From positions 1 through 64,000 of the forward strand of contig QXCR01000020.1 in assembly GCA_004380135.1 (NCBI GenBank): a stretch of 64,000 nucleotides of DNA, given 5' to 3'. The DNA is from Stemphylium vesicarium. Lineage: Eukaryota; Ascomycota; Dothideomycetes; Pleosporales; Pleosporaceae. Made by a program: the position numbers and the translations under genes. Positions 1 to 12,647 of the stretch are shown piece after piece. The notes beneath the pieces are model-generated. The model worked only from the letters and a program-made list of their open reading frames with translations, did no database searches and was not told where the DNA came from. Position 1 is the first letter of the stretch. Every line of letters begins with the position of its first letter.

Positions 1-211
1 GCTAAGCCACCCGGGAGGTACGCAATCACAACGTGGCTGTGGCATAAGCGAAACGCGTGGTATAGCTCGCGTTGTTAGAAGATGTTTTGCGAGACGCCGC
101 TTTAGAAGAGAGTGATAATGATGAAAAGATATGTGTTATGAAATGGTTCTCCATGTGCTTTGGAATTCATGTTCTCGCGTGATTACCAAACAAGTACTAG
201 CTACTCTACTC

Positions 212-3200
212 CTAGCTCTTGACATCAATGCTCTTGATCAAATCCCCACCCAACCGCCTAACCTCATGTACAATAGCCTCTTTGTTCGCCTTGATTTCCA
301 CAGTAGCGGCGGCGGCGTCCTTCTTGCCGACTGCAACAGGCACGCTATTCCACCCGGCCTTGATCTTCCAGCTGCGTTGGCCGGTGACGACAGGATTCCA
401 CAGCCCGACAATCTTATCCAACGTCGACGGGTCCCAGAACCAGAGTATCGCGTCGCCGTAGATTTCGCATAGTTCTTCGGCAAAGAGTTGCGGGAGGGGC
501 GTCGCGGCGGGCTGCGGACCGCCACCTGCTGTGAGTTTCTGCAGGTCCAGGTTCTTGAATTGAGGGGTGGATTTGCTGCGCGATTTGTTGGACTTGAGAC
601 TGTGTTTGGAGGAGATGGAAATGGCAATGTCGAACTCGGATGTGCTGGGCATGAAGAGGGTTTCTGGGGCGAGAGCTTCTTGCGCTTTGGTGGCGGATTT
701 GTTGCTGTTGTTGTTGATGTGACGCAGCAAGTAATCTTCATCCGCGCGAACAGCCTGCGTTACGGCCTTGGTCAAAGCGGTCAAGCGTGCTGCAACCACC
801 TTTTCTGGTTTCGCTTTGTCGGTCCACGTTGTGCCTTCTTCGTCAAGGTTGGTGGCTGCGAAGAGCACAATTCGGTTCATAGCGGGGTCGATACGTCGCC
901 ATGCCTCGAAGCGCGTTCGCAGACGGTCGAGGTCTTCCGACTTCATACCTTTCAGTGATGTGTCTTCCAAATCTGCGGGATTGGCAGAGAAGGATGTTGA
1001 GAAATCTACTATAAGGGGAACATGGCGCCAGTCCCATCGGCTGATCCATGATATTGTTCGCAGGAAACCTGTAGTTGCAGTCGAAGGTACGGGCCATGGC
1101 TGGGGTTGCAGGAATGTCCTTATAACGAGGAGCTCGATAAGTTCAGGCGAGAAGTGTGGTGCAAGTAGGTGTGACGCGAACCATTTCTTCGTCAACCTTA
1201 TCGCTGGCGAGAGTGCCAAGAAGCGAGTACAGAGCGTTTGTAATGCTTGTGAATGTTGGGGCGACTGGATGTATTCGCGTTTGTACAGTGCCAGAGACGC
1301 CGCGGCGGACTCTCGTGATTGGGAGTCTAACGACTTGTCCTTGATCTGACGATCGAATAGTGTCGGTTCACGGTCGTGGTAAATGCGGATTCGGAATGTA
1401 AAGCCTGCCGCAGTGGTCACGTCCAAGAAGGCTTGGTTCTGGGCTGGTTGCGACGGATTCTCCATACCAACACGAGCGACGTAGCCGGACTCCAACTTGT
1501 CCAGAAGCTCTGCAGTTCTGAGGAGAAAGGCAATCTTGGTACGCTGAATGGCACAGAGATCATCAGGCCAACGTCCAGAGCCTTCGAACTGTAGCACAAC
1601 TGAAGCAGGAGTGTGGCCTGCAGTGGGAACGTCGACTGATGCGTAACGCAATTGTGGATCGGCGGCTCTTAGATGACGAAGTTGAAGCGGTAGCTCTTCC
1701 AAGTCCCGAATGTCTTTTTCCATAGCACTGAAGGCGTTCATGATTGGAAGAAAAGGTGCGGTCCCCGATTGTCCCTGCATACGACCAGCTGTTACGAGGT
1801 GGCCAAATACATCGCTTGTGAATTTTGCTTGTTCAGCCACCTGTCCACCAACGTGTTTGCCAAGTATGTACAGAGCGATTTGCTCCATCACCGATGCTGA
1901 TCCATCTTTAACAGCCCAAACAACACTCTCAAGGATACTTCCGTCCTTGAAGCGTCTGAGTTCAGCCTTTTCGCCCCAGAATCTACGGAAGACAGCAGCC
2001 TCTTGCTTGTTCTCTGCTGAAGGGCCATGGTCGACGGTGCGAGTAGCATTGGCAGGATCCGTGACAAAGTTGACCAGAATGCTCTTGCTCTGATTTTCCT
2101 GAGGACAGCGTGATGAGATTGACCAAGCTTCCTCTTCCGGCATGGTGAACGATATAGTGGTGATGCGATCGGTCAGCGCACGGGTCAAGGTGCTGTGAAT
2201 CTTTCGGCAAGACTCGCTAAATTGTGAATCATAGTCCTCACTTCCCGACTCTAGTCCAAGGGATGCGAGAGGAATCTCGAGTGTGGCATCGTAACGGTAC
2301 TTGAGTAATTCGGTCTTCAGAATGAAGGCTGCGTCGAACTGGTCAAAGACGGAGTCACTCAGCATGTCGACAGTGGCCTTTGCTTCTGATCGCAGACGCA
2401 TGTACGACCAAGGAGTCATCTTGAACAGAACGTTCTGTCCGCGAGGCCCGTCAAACACGACAGGTGCGGTCTCTGCCTTGGGAATGTTAATGTTGAATGC
2501 CTGGAAGATGAACGGCTTCTTCGTCAGATCGCCCCGTGAAAGGAATTGCAAAGTCGACTTGAAAAGTTGGTAGCTGCTGAAGCCCGAGGAGACTGACTGG
2601 GCGCCAGTACCGGCGTTCGGCTGTAGCAGAATAGCCATGATAACTGCCCACTCAAAGTTTCCGAATCCTCCGTTGCGCATCTGACTGCCAAACCCACGCT
2701 GTTTTAGCCAGACACGACCAAGTATGCACGCATCCCGGAAGGATTCGGCTTTCGAGGCGGTGCCGTGCAGAAGCTTGAGGTATGCTGTGACATTGGCGTC
2801 GGATTGCACACTGTTGTTGTAGAATGGCGTACCAGGAAGCGCTTTACTGGAAACTTCGTCGTCGCTACCCTTGGGTCTGATGCAATTTGAAGTTGGGAGA
2901 AGCTTGTTCTGAGCGAAAGTGTGCTCTGGCAGCGCCACCAAGACATTGATCTGATATTTCGAGGCAGAGAAGTCGTCGGCATCACCGTTGCCGCTCGGTC
3001 GCACAACGAGAGTGGGCTGGAGCTGGTTGCCGTTCAACCGGTCAAAGACCAAGTCGAACTTGTGCTCTTTGGAGCCTTTGATTCCAGCAGCCAGGCAAGC
3101 CAAGTAATATGCGCGCTTGTAGAAATATCGGTGGTTCAGGTAGTCCTTCTCCTGGAAAAGACTTTTCGGCATGGTAACGACGAGGTCGATGGCGAATTGG

Positions 3201-3912
3201 TCTTCGATTCGGGTGACTGTCTTGAGAGGATAGCTACCGGTCGCGTTCACGCTCGCAGGCCGTTCGTACTGTAGCTTGTACTGGGCGTCTTTCGGTGGAC
3301 GTGGGCAAGGGAAGGGAATCGCGATACCAACCAACTTGAGCGCTTTTTCAGCTTCGGAAATCTGCGCGATGTTAGCATATACTGCTTCAACCCGAGGCAT
3401 TCCTGACATACCGGGAGTGGTTCGCGGCTGGGTATCTGCTCGATGATAGTCTTGAGCGTTCGCATTGCGTTCTCGGCTGGGACTTCCTTCTTGCCATACT
3501 TCAGCTTGACCTGGTCCAACAATTCATCCACCTGAAGCTTGAACATGTTCGATTTAAACGACTCTACCGTATAGACACCGTCCTGAAGGCTAGGCGCAGG
3601 TCTCTTGGGCGGCGGCTTCGATGCGCTCGTTGCTTTGCCAGCCGGAGTCTGCTTTCTGCTTTCGTGAACATCCTCGTCGTCTTCAAATCCTTCTTCCTCG
3701 TTTTCGCTCATGTTCTCATAATCATCGTCGTCGTCATCCACCTCTTCCGCGCCGTCCATGGCAATGTCGCTCTCATCTTGGTCATCTTCAGCGTCGCTTC
3801 CATTGAGCTCGACGCCGCCATTAGTCTCGTCGAAATCCGAAAAACTACCTTCGCTCTCTGCTTCCGAGTCGCTGTGCTCGAGCTTTCTTCGTTTAATCGC
3901 GGGGGGTGCCAT
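212..3912 (-). CDS. UTP22: U3 snoRNP / SSU processome protein Utp22 (Nrap family)
   Basis: Two exons (3412..3912 and 212..3361) are joined across a 50-bp intron at 3362..3411 with a GTATGT donor, a TGCTAAC branch point and a CAG acceptor. Joining restores the frame as ...REPLP-ISEAEK... and gives 1216 aa, close to yeast Utp22 (1237 aa). The first ~100 residues are a basic patch (KRRK) followed by a long Asp/Glu-rich stretch typical of nucleolar proteins; the rest matches the Nrap fold (an IPFPxPRPPKDAQYKLQYE-type segment near the N-terminus). The family is a catalytically inactive nucleotidyltransferase-like scaffold of the UTP-C module, working with Rrp7 in early 18S pre-rRNA processing in the nucleolus. 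The start lies 226 bp from the divergent methyltransferase gene. Identification is by recognised sequence pattern. Confidence 0.93.
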
Positions 3913-4138
3913 GTTCGCGTCGTGGTGGTTGTCGCATGCGATGCGACGCGAAATTTCTCTGGAACTTTTCCCGCGGGAGTGCCTTATCGATAGCAGGGAT
4001 GGAGCATATCGAGCTAAGTCTAAGGGTCACAGCTGCAGCTCAACCTTACATCACACCCCTCACTGAAAAGGCTCCATGAGGGGAATAGCTGTTACATAGC
4101 CTTTACGATACTTTGAAATCACTCGCAGTTCACCGTGT
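3913..4138. promoter_or_regulatory. Shared divergent promoter, UTP22 / PIMT
   Basis: This 226-bp gap lies between the start codons of two divergent genes and must hold both core promoters and 5' UTRs. On the UTP22 side it contains GCGATGCG and an AAATTTC tract, loosely like the PAC and RRPE motifs of yeast ribosome-biogenesis genes. The resemblance is weak and unverified. Confidence 0.45.
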
Positions 4139-5014
4139 ATGAGAACACACGTGCCCAATAATACCATCTTCATTACCCTCGCATTCCTCGTGTCGCTATC
4201 CACGGTGCCGTTCCTAACAAAGCTTGTCCGCAATTGCGGTCTTTCCCTCTTCACTAAACCTACACACAATAGCATATCGATCCGATCTTTCAGCATGGCC
4301 TGGCAAAGCTCTGGCGCCACTAATGAAGCCCTCATCACCAACCTCGCGCGCAACAAGCTGATCGAGTCGGATCGGGTCAAAGAGGCTATGCTAAAGGTAT
4401 AAAGCCCAACCACTCCGGATACATCAAAGACTGACGAATGGTCCCAGGTCGACCGCGCACATTATGCCCCGGCCTCACCCTACGAAGACTCGCCGCAACC
4501 CATTGGTCATCGTGCTACCATCTCCGCTCCACACATGCATGCCTCGGCCTGCGAGTCGCTCCTCGATTACCTCCAGCCAGGCTCCAAGGTCCTGGACATT
4601 GGTTCAGGCTCTGGCTATCTGACAGCGGTTCTCGCCAACCTCGTTGCTCCCAACGGAACTGTGATTGGCATCGACCACATCCAACCCTTGAACGACATGG
4701 CAAAAGAAAACATGGCCAAGTCAGAACAAGGTCGCAAGATGATGGAGTCGGGACAAGTCAAGTTTGTTACTGGAGATGGACGAAAAGGTTGGCCCGAGGG
4801 TGCGCCATATGATGCTATCCATGTCGGTGCTGCGGCTGCGGAACATCATGTCGTGTTGACCGATCAGCTCAAGGCGCCAGGGCGGTTGTTCGTGCCGGTT
4901 GCGGAAGGCTTCACGCAACACATCTACGTGATCGATAAGAAGGCGGACGGAAGCGTTGAGCGCCAGAAGCTGTATGGTGTACAGTACGTGCCTCTGACAG
5001 ACGCACCCGCCTGA
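4139..5014 (+). CDS. Protein-L-isoaspartate O-methyltransferase
   Basis: Two exons (4139..4396, 4448..5014) are separated by a 51-bp intron with a GACTGAC branch point, giving 274 aa. The enzyme methylates L-isoaspartyl residues using S-adenosylmethionine and so repairs aged proteins. The signature ISAPHMHA (residues ~111-118) and SAM motif I VLDIGSGSGYL (~134-144) are intact. The conserved family start would be the in-frame ATG at 4295 (MAWQSSGA..., 222 aa, the usual length). The upstream ATG at 4139 adds 52 residues with a hydrophobic stretch and basic residues, possibly a membrane anchor or mitochondrial presequence, so two isoforms are possible. It is convergent with HAUS1, with 84 bp between the stop codons. 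Confidence 0.93.
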
Positions 5015-5098
5015 GACGGAGGAAGAAGTCGCAACGACGGGTTGTAGCGGACAAAAGCTTAATCCATTGGCGTTCCTGATGATCATTAAACTGTGCCA

Positions 5099-6056
5099 CT
5101 ATTGTCCAACGAGTCCCTCAAACAGCTCATCTCTTCTCCGTCTCACCTCATCCAGCCTGACCTCCAGCTTGCCCACTTCCTTCCTCGCAGCCTCTTTATC
5201 AGCAGGCAAGCCTGCAAAATCCGCCACCTCACGCTCTACGCCCTCAACCCTCTCTCTCAGCTCGTCCAGAGCCTTCTGTTGCTCGAGCATCTCATTGATA
5301 GCTTCCGCAGACGCCATGTTCTTCGAATTCGGCGTCATTTTGCGGGATTGTGACGACTGAAGCGATGACAGCCTGTCCTCGTATTCTCGAATCTTGGTAC
5401 GGAGGAGCTTGACCTGACGCGTTTGTTCGGTGGTCTGACGCTGGAGGTTCGAGGGTGTCGTGAAGGCAGGGTTCGTTTGCAGTTCGTGCAGCTGGGTTCG
5501 AAGGAGGGCTTGCTGCTTATCCACGTAGCTTTGCAGGGTCTCGATATGCGCAAGCTGGTTCGTGAGGTTTTGCGACGTGGTTGTGTTGTGGATGAGAGCG
5601 TGCGCGATGGCCTCTGGCTTGATTGTGGCTGTATTGAGGGCCACTGCAGTCGACGCCAGTGCATCGAGGGCCTGCTCGCCCTCAGGCGTGAGGCTAGCTC
5701 GCAGACTGGACAGCATGCACTCGTCGTCTTCGTTCCGTTGGACCTACCGTTGTGAGCAGCGCGCCCAGTGCGTGGTAGCTGAAGCGGACCTGTAGCTCTC
5801 ATACCTCGTCCAGCTCCCTCAATGCTTCCCTCTCTACACGCTCCACGACGGCTCTCTCCTCGTCGGCTCGTTCGTTCGCCATTGATAGCTCGCGCAACAC
5901 CTTGAGTGTCTCCTCATTGCGCTCGAACGTCGGTACGGTGCGACCGGCATACTTGTACGACAACCACGAGTCGATGTGTGCCCAGTCCTGGGCTTGCGCG
6001 CGTTGCTGGCGCGCCTTGGAGGGCGAGAACAGGTCTGACGGTGTGAGACTATCCAT
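5099..6056 (-). CDS. HAUS1: HAUS augmin-like complex subunit 1
   Basis: Two exons (5805..6056, 5099..5743) flank a 61-bp intron with a GTATGA donor and a TAG acceptor preceded by a GCTCAC branch-like site. The product is 298 aa; human HAUS1 is 278 aa. The N-terminal part (DSWLSYKYAGRTVPTFERN, then a short helix) and the middle segment with TPEGEQALDALASTAVAL line up in order with the human protein. The rest is long heptad-rich coiled coil, as expected for an augmin subunit. Augmin recruits gamma-tubulin to existing spindle microtubules to nucleate branches; it is kept in many filamentous fungi and absent from budding yeast. Family assignment rests on the alignment pattern recalled from the human protein. 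Confidence 0.85.
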
Positions 6057-6466
6057 TATCGTGTCCGAGGTAACGGTGACGGTAACGCGACGCTTGTGTT
6101 GGCGGTATTGAGGCTATTGTGCAGCGCTAGACTGAACCCTTGCTGAAGACGCTCCAACTTCAACGTGGGGCCCAGCACGAGCATGTACTCCCCAATCGAA
6201 TGCGCACAAAGTGGATGCAATGACGTTCCTGATTGCGGAAAGGAAACGGGGAACGCGGAACGCGGAGAAAGGTGACAGTTTGCATTATCGATAACTTTAA
6301 ATTCCCAAGTGCCGAAGTCGGAGCTAATCGACTTTTGGTATAATCTATGGTGCAATTGGAGTCATTGTGCCCCGTTATATCTGATTTGCCTTCCCCGTTA
6401 CTGGCTTTTCTTACTATCTTTTAATCTTGTGTCACCACAATATCTTCCATTCATTATACACACAAT
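6057..6466. promoter_or_regulatory. Divergent intergenic region, HAUS1 / cystathionine gamma-synthase
   Basis: This 410-bp gap lies between divergent start codons. AT content rises between about 6280 and 6466, just ahead of the cystathionine gamma-synthase start. I could not pick out a convincing sulphur-regulator site or TATA box. It contains no other gene. Confidence 0.4.
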
Positions 6467-8663
6467 ATGTCGCCAATGGTCCTCGAGAATGACGTGGAAG
6501 TGGGAGAGAGTCTGCCGCCCGCGACCGAGCACGTGCGTACAACTTTCACTGCCTGGTGCTGCAGTAAAGACTGACAGACTTGTAGGCCGTCAGTGTCTCA
6601 TTACCGACATGGCGAGCAAACGTGGGTTACGAAGAGGGCGAAGAATGGGTCATCAGCAAGATGAAGACTGGGTACCCAAGGTACGTTGTGGCAATGCACA
6701 TGACGAGCATGCACTAATCGCCGAAAGATTCTTCATCCACAAGATTATACAAGCCTTCGCAGCAACTATCGTAGAGAAACATGGATGCGAAAGCGAGAGT
6801 GCGATGCTGTTTCCGACACATTCCACGGCCTCGAGATGTCAAGATTTCTTCCTCCGACAAGCACCTGACCTAGATGCATCGCAAGTGCGAATCCTTGACT
6901 TTCTACCAGCAGGCGAGAAAGCACGATCGGAAGAGTTGGAAATCATCTCCCCCAGGGTCTCGGCCGTACTGTTTCCAAAGGACCGGTTCAGCATCGCCAA
7001 GACATTCTGGCAGCATTCCGGTGATGGTGTGTCTAGCCGGAGAGCAGAGTATTGCGCTCAGCTGTTCAAAGAAGGTATCCTGGTAGAAGCTTCAACACTC
7101 AACCAGCCAGTAAGAGTGTGCAAAGGACCAAAGCGATACCAGAAGAAGACATCTGTGGACCTCGATGTTCCAAAGGACCTCACCAATGGCAACGGAGAAA
7201 GCAACGGCGAAGTGCAGGATCCAACGCAGTTCGTTGAGGAGCGATTCGGACGCAACCTCGACCTCTCCAAAACCAAAAATGCCAAGTTGGCTATCCGAAG
7301 ACGTATCGCTGGATCGTTGACCGCAGATGTCAGCCTGACCGAAGCCATGACTCTAGACCACGATGCCATGAGGAGAAGGCCCATCGCAGGCTTCTCAGAG
7401 GACGACGTGTATCTGTACCCAACCGGAATGAGCTCCATCTTCAACACGCACCGAAACTTGATGAGGGCAAAGGGAGCACACAAAGCCATCGTCTACGGGT
7501 TCCCCTACATCGACACTCTCAAGATCACCGAGAAGTTTGGTCCAGGTTCCCAATTCTACGGTTACGGCTCATCAGAAGAATTAGATGATCTAGAGAAGAG
7601 ACTAGAAGGCGGCGAGAGATTCGTAGCCCTCTTCACCGAGTTCCCTGGAAATCCGCTTTTGCGATCGCCAGACCTTGAGCGGATCCGCAAGCTAGCCGAC
7701 GCCTACGACTTCTGTGTCGTGGTCGATGAGACGATTGGCAATTTCATCAACGTCAACGTACTGCAGTATGCGGACGTGGTGGTCAGTAGTTTGACCAAGG
7801 TGTTCAGTGGGGACAGTAACGTTATGGGTGGAGGGTAAGTAGAAAAACCCACCTACTCAACTCCAGCACATGGTTAGCTAACAGAAGAAACCAGGCTTGT
7901 GCTAAATCCCAAAGCAAAAAACTACGCCCTTCTCAAACGCACATTCGAACAAGATTACGAAGACAACCACTGGGCCGAAGACAGCATTTTCCTCGAGCGC
8001 AACAGCCGCGACTTTGTCTCGCGAATCGATCGCATCAACACGAATGCTGAGGCGATCTGTGATGTACTAAGCTCACATCCTCGTGGTGCGTCCTCTTATC
8101 TCCCATCTTCCACTCCTTCTCCCTCTGACCCCTATCCCTATCCCCCTGCCTTGTCTTGTCTTGCCTTGCATTGCCTTGACTTGATTCGACTGACACATTC
8201 CCGCAGTAAAACAAGTAAACTACCCCAAAACATCGCCCTCCCGCCCCTTCTACGACAAATGCCGCAATCCCACCGGCGGCTACGGCGGTCTCCTCTCCGC
8301 CACATTCCACACCCGCGCCGACGCCATCGCCTTCTTCGACGCCCTGGATACCGTCAAGGGACCCAGTCTAGGCACAAATTTTACGCTTAGCTCGCCGTAT
8401 GTCATCTTGGCGCATTATGGGGAGTTGGATTGGGTGAGTTTTCTATTTCTCATGTTGTTATGGATGGATTGTGGGATGGATGTGGAAAGTGCTCATTGCT
8501 AATGTTTATATACGGGTAGGCTGCGAAATGGGGTGTAGAGGCTGATTTGATACGGTTCAGTGTGGGCTTGGAGGAGACGGGGAAACTGGTGGATACGTTC
8601 AAGAGGGCGTTGGATGCTATGGGCGCAAAGGATGCTGATGCTCCTGCTGTTGAGACCAAGTAG
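6467..8663 (+). CDS. STR2: Cystathionine gamma-synthase (PLP enzyme)
   Basis: Six exons: 6467..6532, 6586..6680, 6728..7834, 7895..8085, 8207..8433 and 8520..8663. All introns are GT-AG with branch points such as GACTGAC, CACTAAT and TGCTAAT, and give 609 aa. The enzyme condenses cysteine with an activated homoserine ester to cystathionine, the entry to methionine by transsulfuration. The sequence has the fold-I PLP pattern: VVVDETIGNF carries the Asp that pairs with the pyridine nitrogen, and SSLTK (Lys about 411) is the predicted Schiff-base lysine. The N-terminal TWRANVGYEEG segment is typical of the long fungal type (yeast Str2, 639 aa). The fourth intron (8086..8206, 121 bp) is longer than the others and carries imperfect CTTGC/CTTGT repeats. 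Confidence 0.93.
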
Positions 8664-11600
8664 ATGGGTATGGTGAGGTAGAAGGTCTGGTTGAGGGTTC
8701 AAGGCAACTGTTTTGGATTTGGCCTGCGAGCAAGTAGAATGCATTGGCTGTTCGACTCAGACTGGTACATCCCAAGCTTTTGCGGTGGTTCTTTTTTTTT
8801 GCCCTTGCTGTCTTGCGTATTCTGTTAGTGCGAACTGTGATATTGTCTTACTCTCTTTCTACGTGTCATGATTATACGTTTGCTGCTAGTGCTTGGCTTA
8901 CCCACACATACACCTGGTAGTGATCACGTCTCTATCTTGGTCTTCGAAGAGCCTCGTAATGGGTGACCAAGTGATCACTAAACAGACAATTTACAGACAC
9001 CTGGCTATATTACTCCCTTATGGTTCGAAGCGCACATTGTCTCCTTGGAAAAGGAATCCTGCTATTGAGCCCATAGGCGTTTTTTCTTCCTATCCTTATC
9101 GCTGAGACAGGTAGGAAAAGCTCGTTGTTTCATAGTCTTATCTCTCCAAGACTCCTAGGGCAGCAGCTTGCATCCATGTCAAACCAGTCGAAGCCTTTCT
9201 CGCACTAGTGGCGAGTATACATTGATGAATCTAGCTTGGAAAAAAAAACCCTTTTTTGTTTGAGAAAAAAATCTCGGAAGCGGAAATATTTCCTGCATAC
9301 CCGTGACAGCCGAGGGGACATCGGAAAAGGGCAGTGCGGCACTTGTTCTGTTGCAGTCTGTAACGGGACAAGAGATATCGAAACAATAGCGGTGATTTTC
9401 CTGCATTGTGGTTGTGGGTGTATCATTAGGATCGGATGCCTTATCCTCGTATTCTTGCTTGCAAGGCAGACTTTGCGTCATCCTGTCTCGTCTCGTCTCG
9501 AGATTTGGGGGCGGACAGCGGATGGTATACCGCATCTCAGCCACAACCATGGACGCGACACCCAACGAGGAAACCAGTTTCGACCATCTCCCATGGCGTT
9601 GGTCGACCTCGACGTTGCTGGTGTTGCCTCCGCTTGAGACCAGCCCGGAAAATGGAGAATCGCGGTCCGTACCTGATCATCCAAGGGTACTTTAGCCGGA
9701 AGTGCCATTAACCCTTGAACACACTTTGACGTTGCGCGCAAGTCCCCCTCCCCCCATCACTAGCTGCTAGCTCATGGCTTGGTTTTTGCGCTTGCCAATC
9801 ATTACATACTCACCGACCAGTTCTGTACACGTGCGCGAGCACACTGTTCGCAAGTTTTACCAAACCCTGCATTGGATATTAGGCACGTCGGTTTGCATGG
9901 CTGACTACTACCAGGCCCGAAGAGGGCGTTTCTGGGGGGAAGGCGGCTGGACGGCGCGCCCGGGTCTCCGGAGTGAAGCATGGGCGGCCTGGGGAAGGTC
10001 TGTGGTGGTGTGGATGTGTAATTCGCGGAGTACCTAGGTATAGACGGCGCCCGCACAAAACCACTGTCGTGCTTAGGGCAGACGTTGGGCCGAATTTGGG
10101 CTCCTGCTAAAGATGGTTGAGAATAGTCTATTGAGCTGGGCTGATCTGTTCTGAAAAGGTCCTCTCATGTCTTTGGTGTTTGGAAGTAGAAGACTGCGAG
10201 GAAAGTGACGTACGGAGTTAACGCGGGAATGACGTACCCGCGGACACCTGGCATTTTGATAGATCGTCGCCCTGCTACCCGTGGCCGCGTGATGTAGTCA
10301 CCCATGATCCCACGGAAAGATGCGCTGTTCTTGAAACGACGTCAGAAATTCCTCGCTTGCAGGTATACGATGGGACGTATTCTGGCGCGGGCTCTAGTCC
10401 GATGCTCCTGCTCCGCGCGGACATCCGCCTCGCTTGGAGGAAACAACATCCCAAGGGCTTCCAAAGGTATTTCAAAAACTCAAAACTATGATCTTAATGC
10501 CGAGCCAGGTTTGATCTTGGGAGTAGGTTCATCGTATGAGAAGTGTGATCAATGCGATTGTTGTACGATGAGTGCAATAGTGTGGGGACGAGAGATGCCT
10601 GCCTGCCGGGGCAATGCCAGGCTCCCCTAGCCTTGCATGAATCTCGCTTCGGCCAGCTTCCTGGAGGGTGCCTAAAACACGTCTTCCAAATGGAGTCCAA
10701 TGCAGGTTTCCAGGCGTACCAGCGGTTGGGACTCGCATGCGTTGGGAATCTTCCTGTCTGCGCCTCACGCGTTGGCGATGTAAATCGTCAGGTGCCCGAC
10801 TCAACAATATTGAACGATGCAGCGACAGAAGGATATTACTGACTCTTCAGAACACTCGAAACCGTTACGCTAGTCGTCGACAAACAGTCTAGCTTAGCGC
10901 GACGTTCGCCCGCGATGGTGATGCAACGTGCTGTTCAGACCTTGATGTGACGGGCTAGTGATTTGCATATGATACGATCTTCGAGTATCCATGGATGGGT
11001 CCCAAAAGCCGGTCAAAGTTTGCGCACCTATCGTGTGGGCTCATCGGCGTTGCAGCTTCGCAGTTGTGGGTCGGCATCTTTTTGCGAGGTTGTACATGGA
11101 ACCCAGGCAGCTTGGAAGTCGGTGTAAGATGACTCCGTTACGATGGGTCTCAGTCAAAACTGACTCGACTCAATTTCCCGTCAGTATCAAGACGGCGCCC
11201 GAGCCTCCACTATGGTGCGGCAATGATTTGGTGGCTTCACCTACCCTTCTGTTATTGGAGGCGCGACAGTTGCAAAAGGGCGCGCGCCACCTAATGGAAA
11301 ATTTTCTTGGCATCTGTGCCGCCTGGCAGTCTCCGCGCGGCTGCCGTTACCCTTCGCACCAAAGCCACGATGGCGTTGTATTTGCGAACCCGACCTCTAG
11401 TCTCCACGGCCATATCGAAGCTCAAACCTCACTCACAGTGGGGCCGGAGTATCGATCGTGAAGGGCGGCTCTCGACCCCCAATCGCCCGCCAGATTGCTC
11501 ACAACACAGTACTCAGCGTCAACGCAGTCATATCTCGGCTTCTCACCTTGTCTCATCGCCATGAAATTGATGCCTGCTATTCTGGAACTTCGACTCAGCT

Positions 11601-12647
11601 TCCAGAAGTTTTATCGCCGAGGGCGTGCCGGCTGCCTGCCGTGGACAGTAACGGTAGCGCTTCCGAAAGACAACGGGCCGCTTTGGCTTGCACGTGCTCG
11701 GGCGACATTGGAGCGAGCCAAATATAGAAGTCTACAATGAGCTGCGCATCATCAAAGCATGACACGCGATTTGGGGGTCATGGGGGAAACAGGCAACAGG
11801 CGGCGTTGCGGCGGTGCCAGAAGCCCAAATCGCAAGGCTCTACGATGAAGCTGTGCACACGCCACGTCTACATCCAAATAGTCTTACCCGAAAATGGTTA
11901 TATACTTTCCGTCGTGTATACTTGCGGCCCACCCGGGGCTAACGCAGAGAGAGTTGACAGGCCACCCGCGCACACTCCCAAAAACCCAAACTCAACACAG
12001 TATGGGTCCTCGTCTCAAGCGCGATGCCGCGAGCGCCACCAACGGTCTATATGGCAGCTTAAGGCATTCATCAGTGCCCACCTACCTGGCGTTGTCAGCG
12101 GCGTATTGCAACGAAAATATCAGTTGACGACCGTCATTTCTGCTTCTGTAAAACGTGGGGAAAAGATAGTGAGGCCTTGAATCGTTACGAACCTAGTCTT
12201 CACTGGGCAGGCAAACTATGCCTACTATCACCCCACTAACTAAGAATCGCGCAATTCTTACTGATGCGTGGATGCCCCCGGCCCAGGCATCGCGGGTGCA
12301 CGTCCTGTGGCTAGTTAACGGTCGGAGAGCTAGGACTGTCAAAGACCAGGATATGAATCCTTCGAGGCTCCAACCAGTACCCAGCCGCAAAGCCGGGAAA
12401 AGCGCTCTGCTGCTGTTGGATTATGAAGCTCAGATACTCTGTTCCTGTGTTTTCAGGTATCCCCCATGTAGGGGCGCAGACCACCTGAGCACCGTCAAAC
12501 GTCGAGGTTGGGATGGTAATTCTGCCTCGCAGTGATTCTCCCATAAGGCTGTCATAATCCCACCCGGCGGGCCGTATTCAGGAACGCAAAAGTACGTTTA
12601 CCCCACTGGTGCCCTCCACATCAAATGTTGCCTTTGCATCATTGAAC
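8664..12647. other. Gene-sparse intergenic region, left of zinc-finger gene
   Basis: About 4 kb with no ORF that looks like a real gene: candidates are short, overlap on both strands and lack recognisable domains. Base composition is ordinary, without the TA-rich signature of RIP. Small repeats include a TCTCG triplication near 9485 and a 7-bp inverted repeat around a CGCGCA loop at 12242..12261. It may be a long regulatory region or 5' leader for the downstream regulator, or hold non-coding transcripts; the sequence cannot decide. Confidence 0.5.

Noticed and set aside
1..211. Left edge before the UTP22 stop
   Set aside because: Short 3' flank; no gene or signal could be supported.
12609..12647. 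Upstream extension of the zinc-finger frame
   Set aside because: The frame is open but begins with GTG; the first ATG is at 12648.
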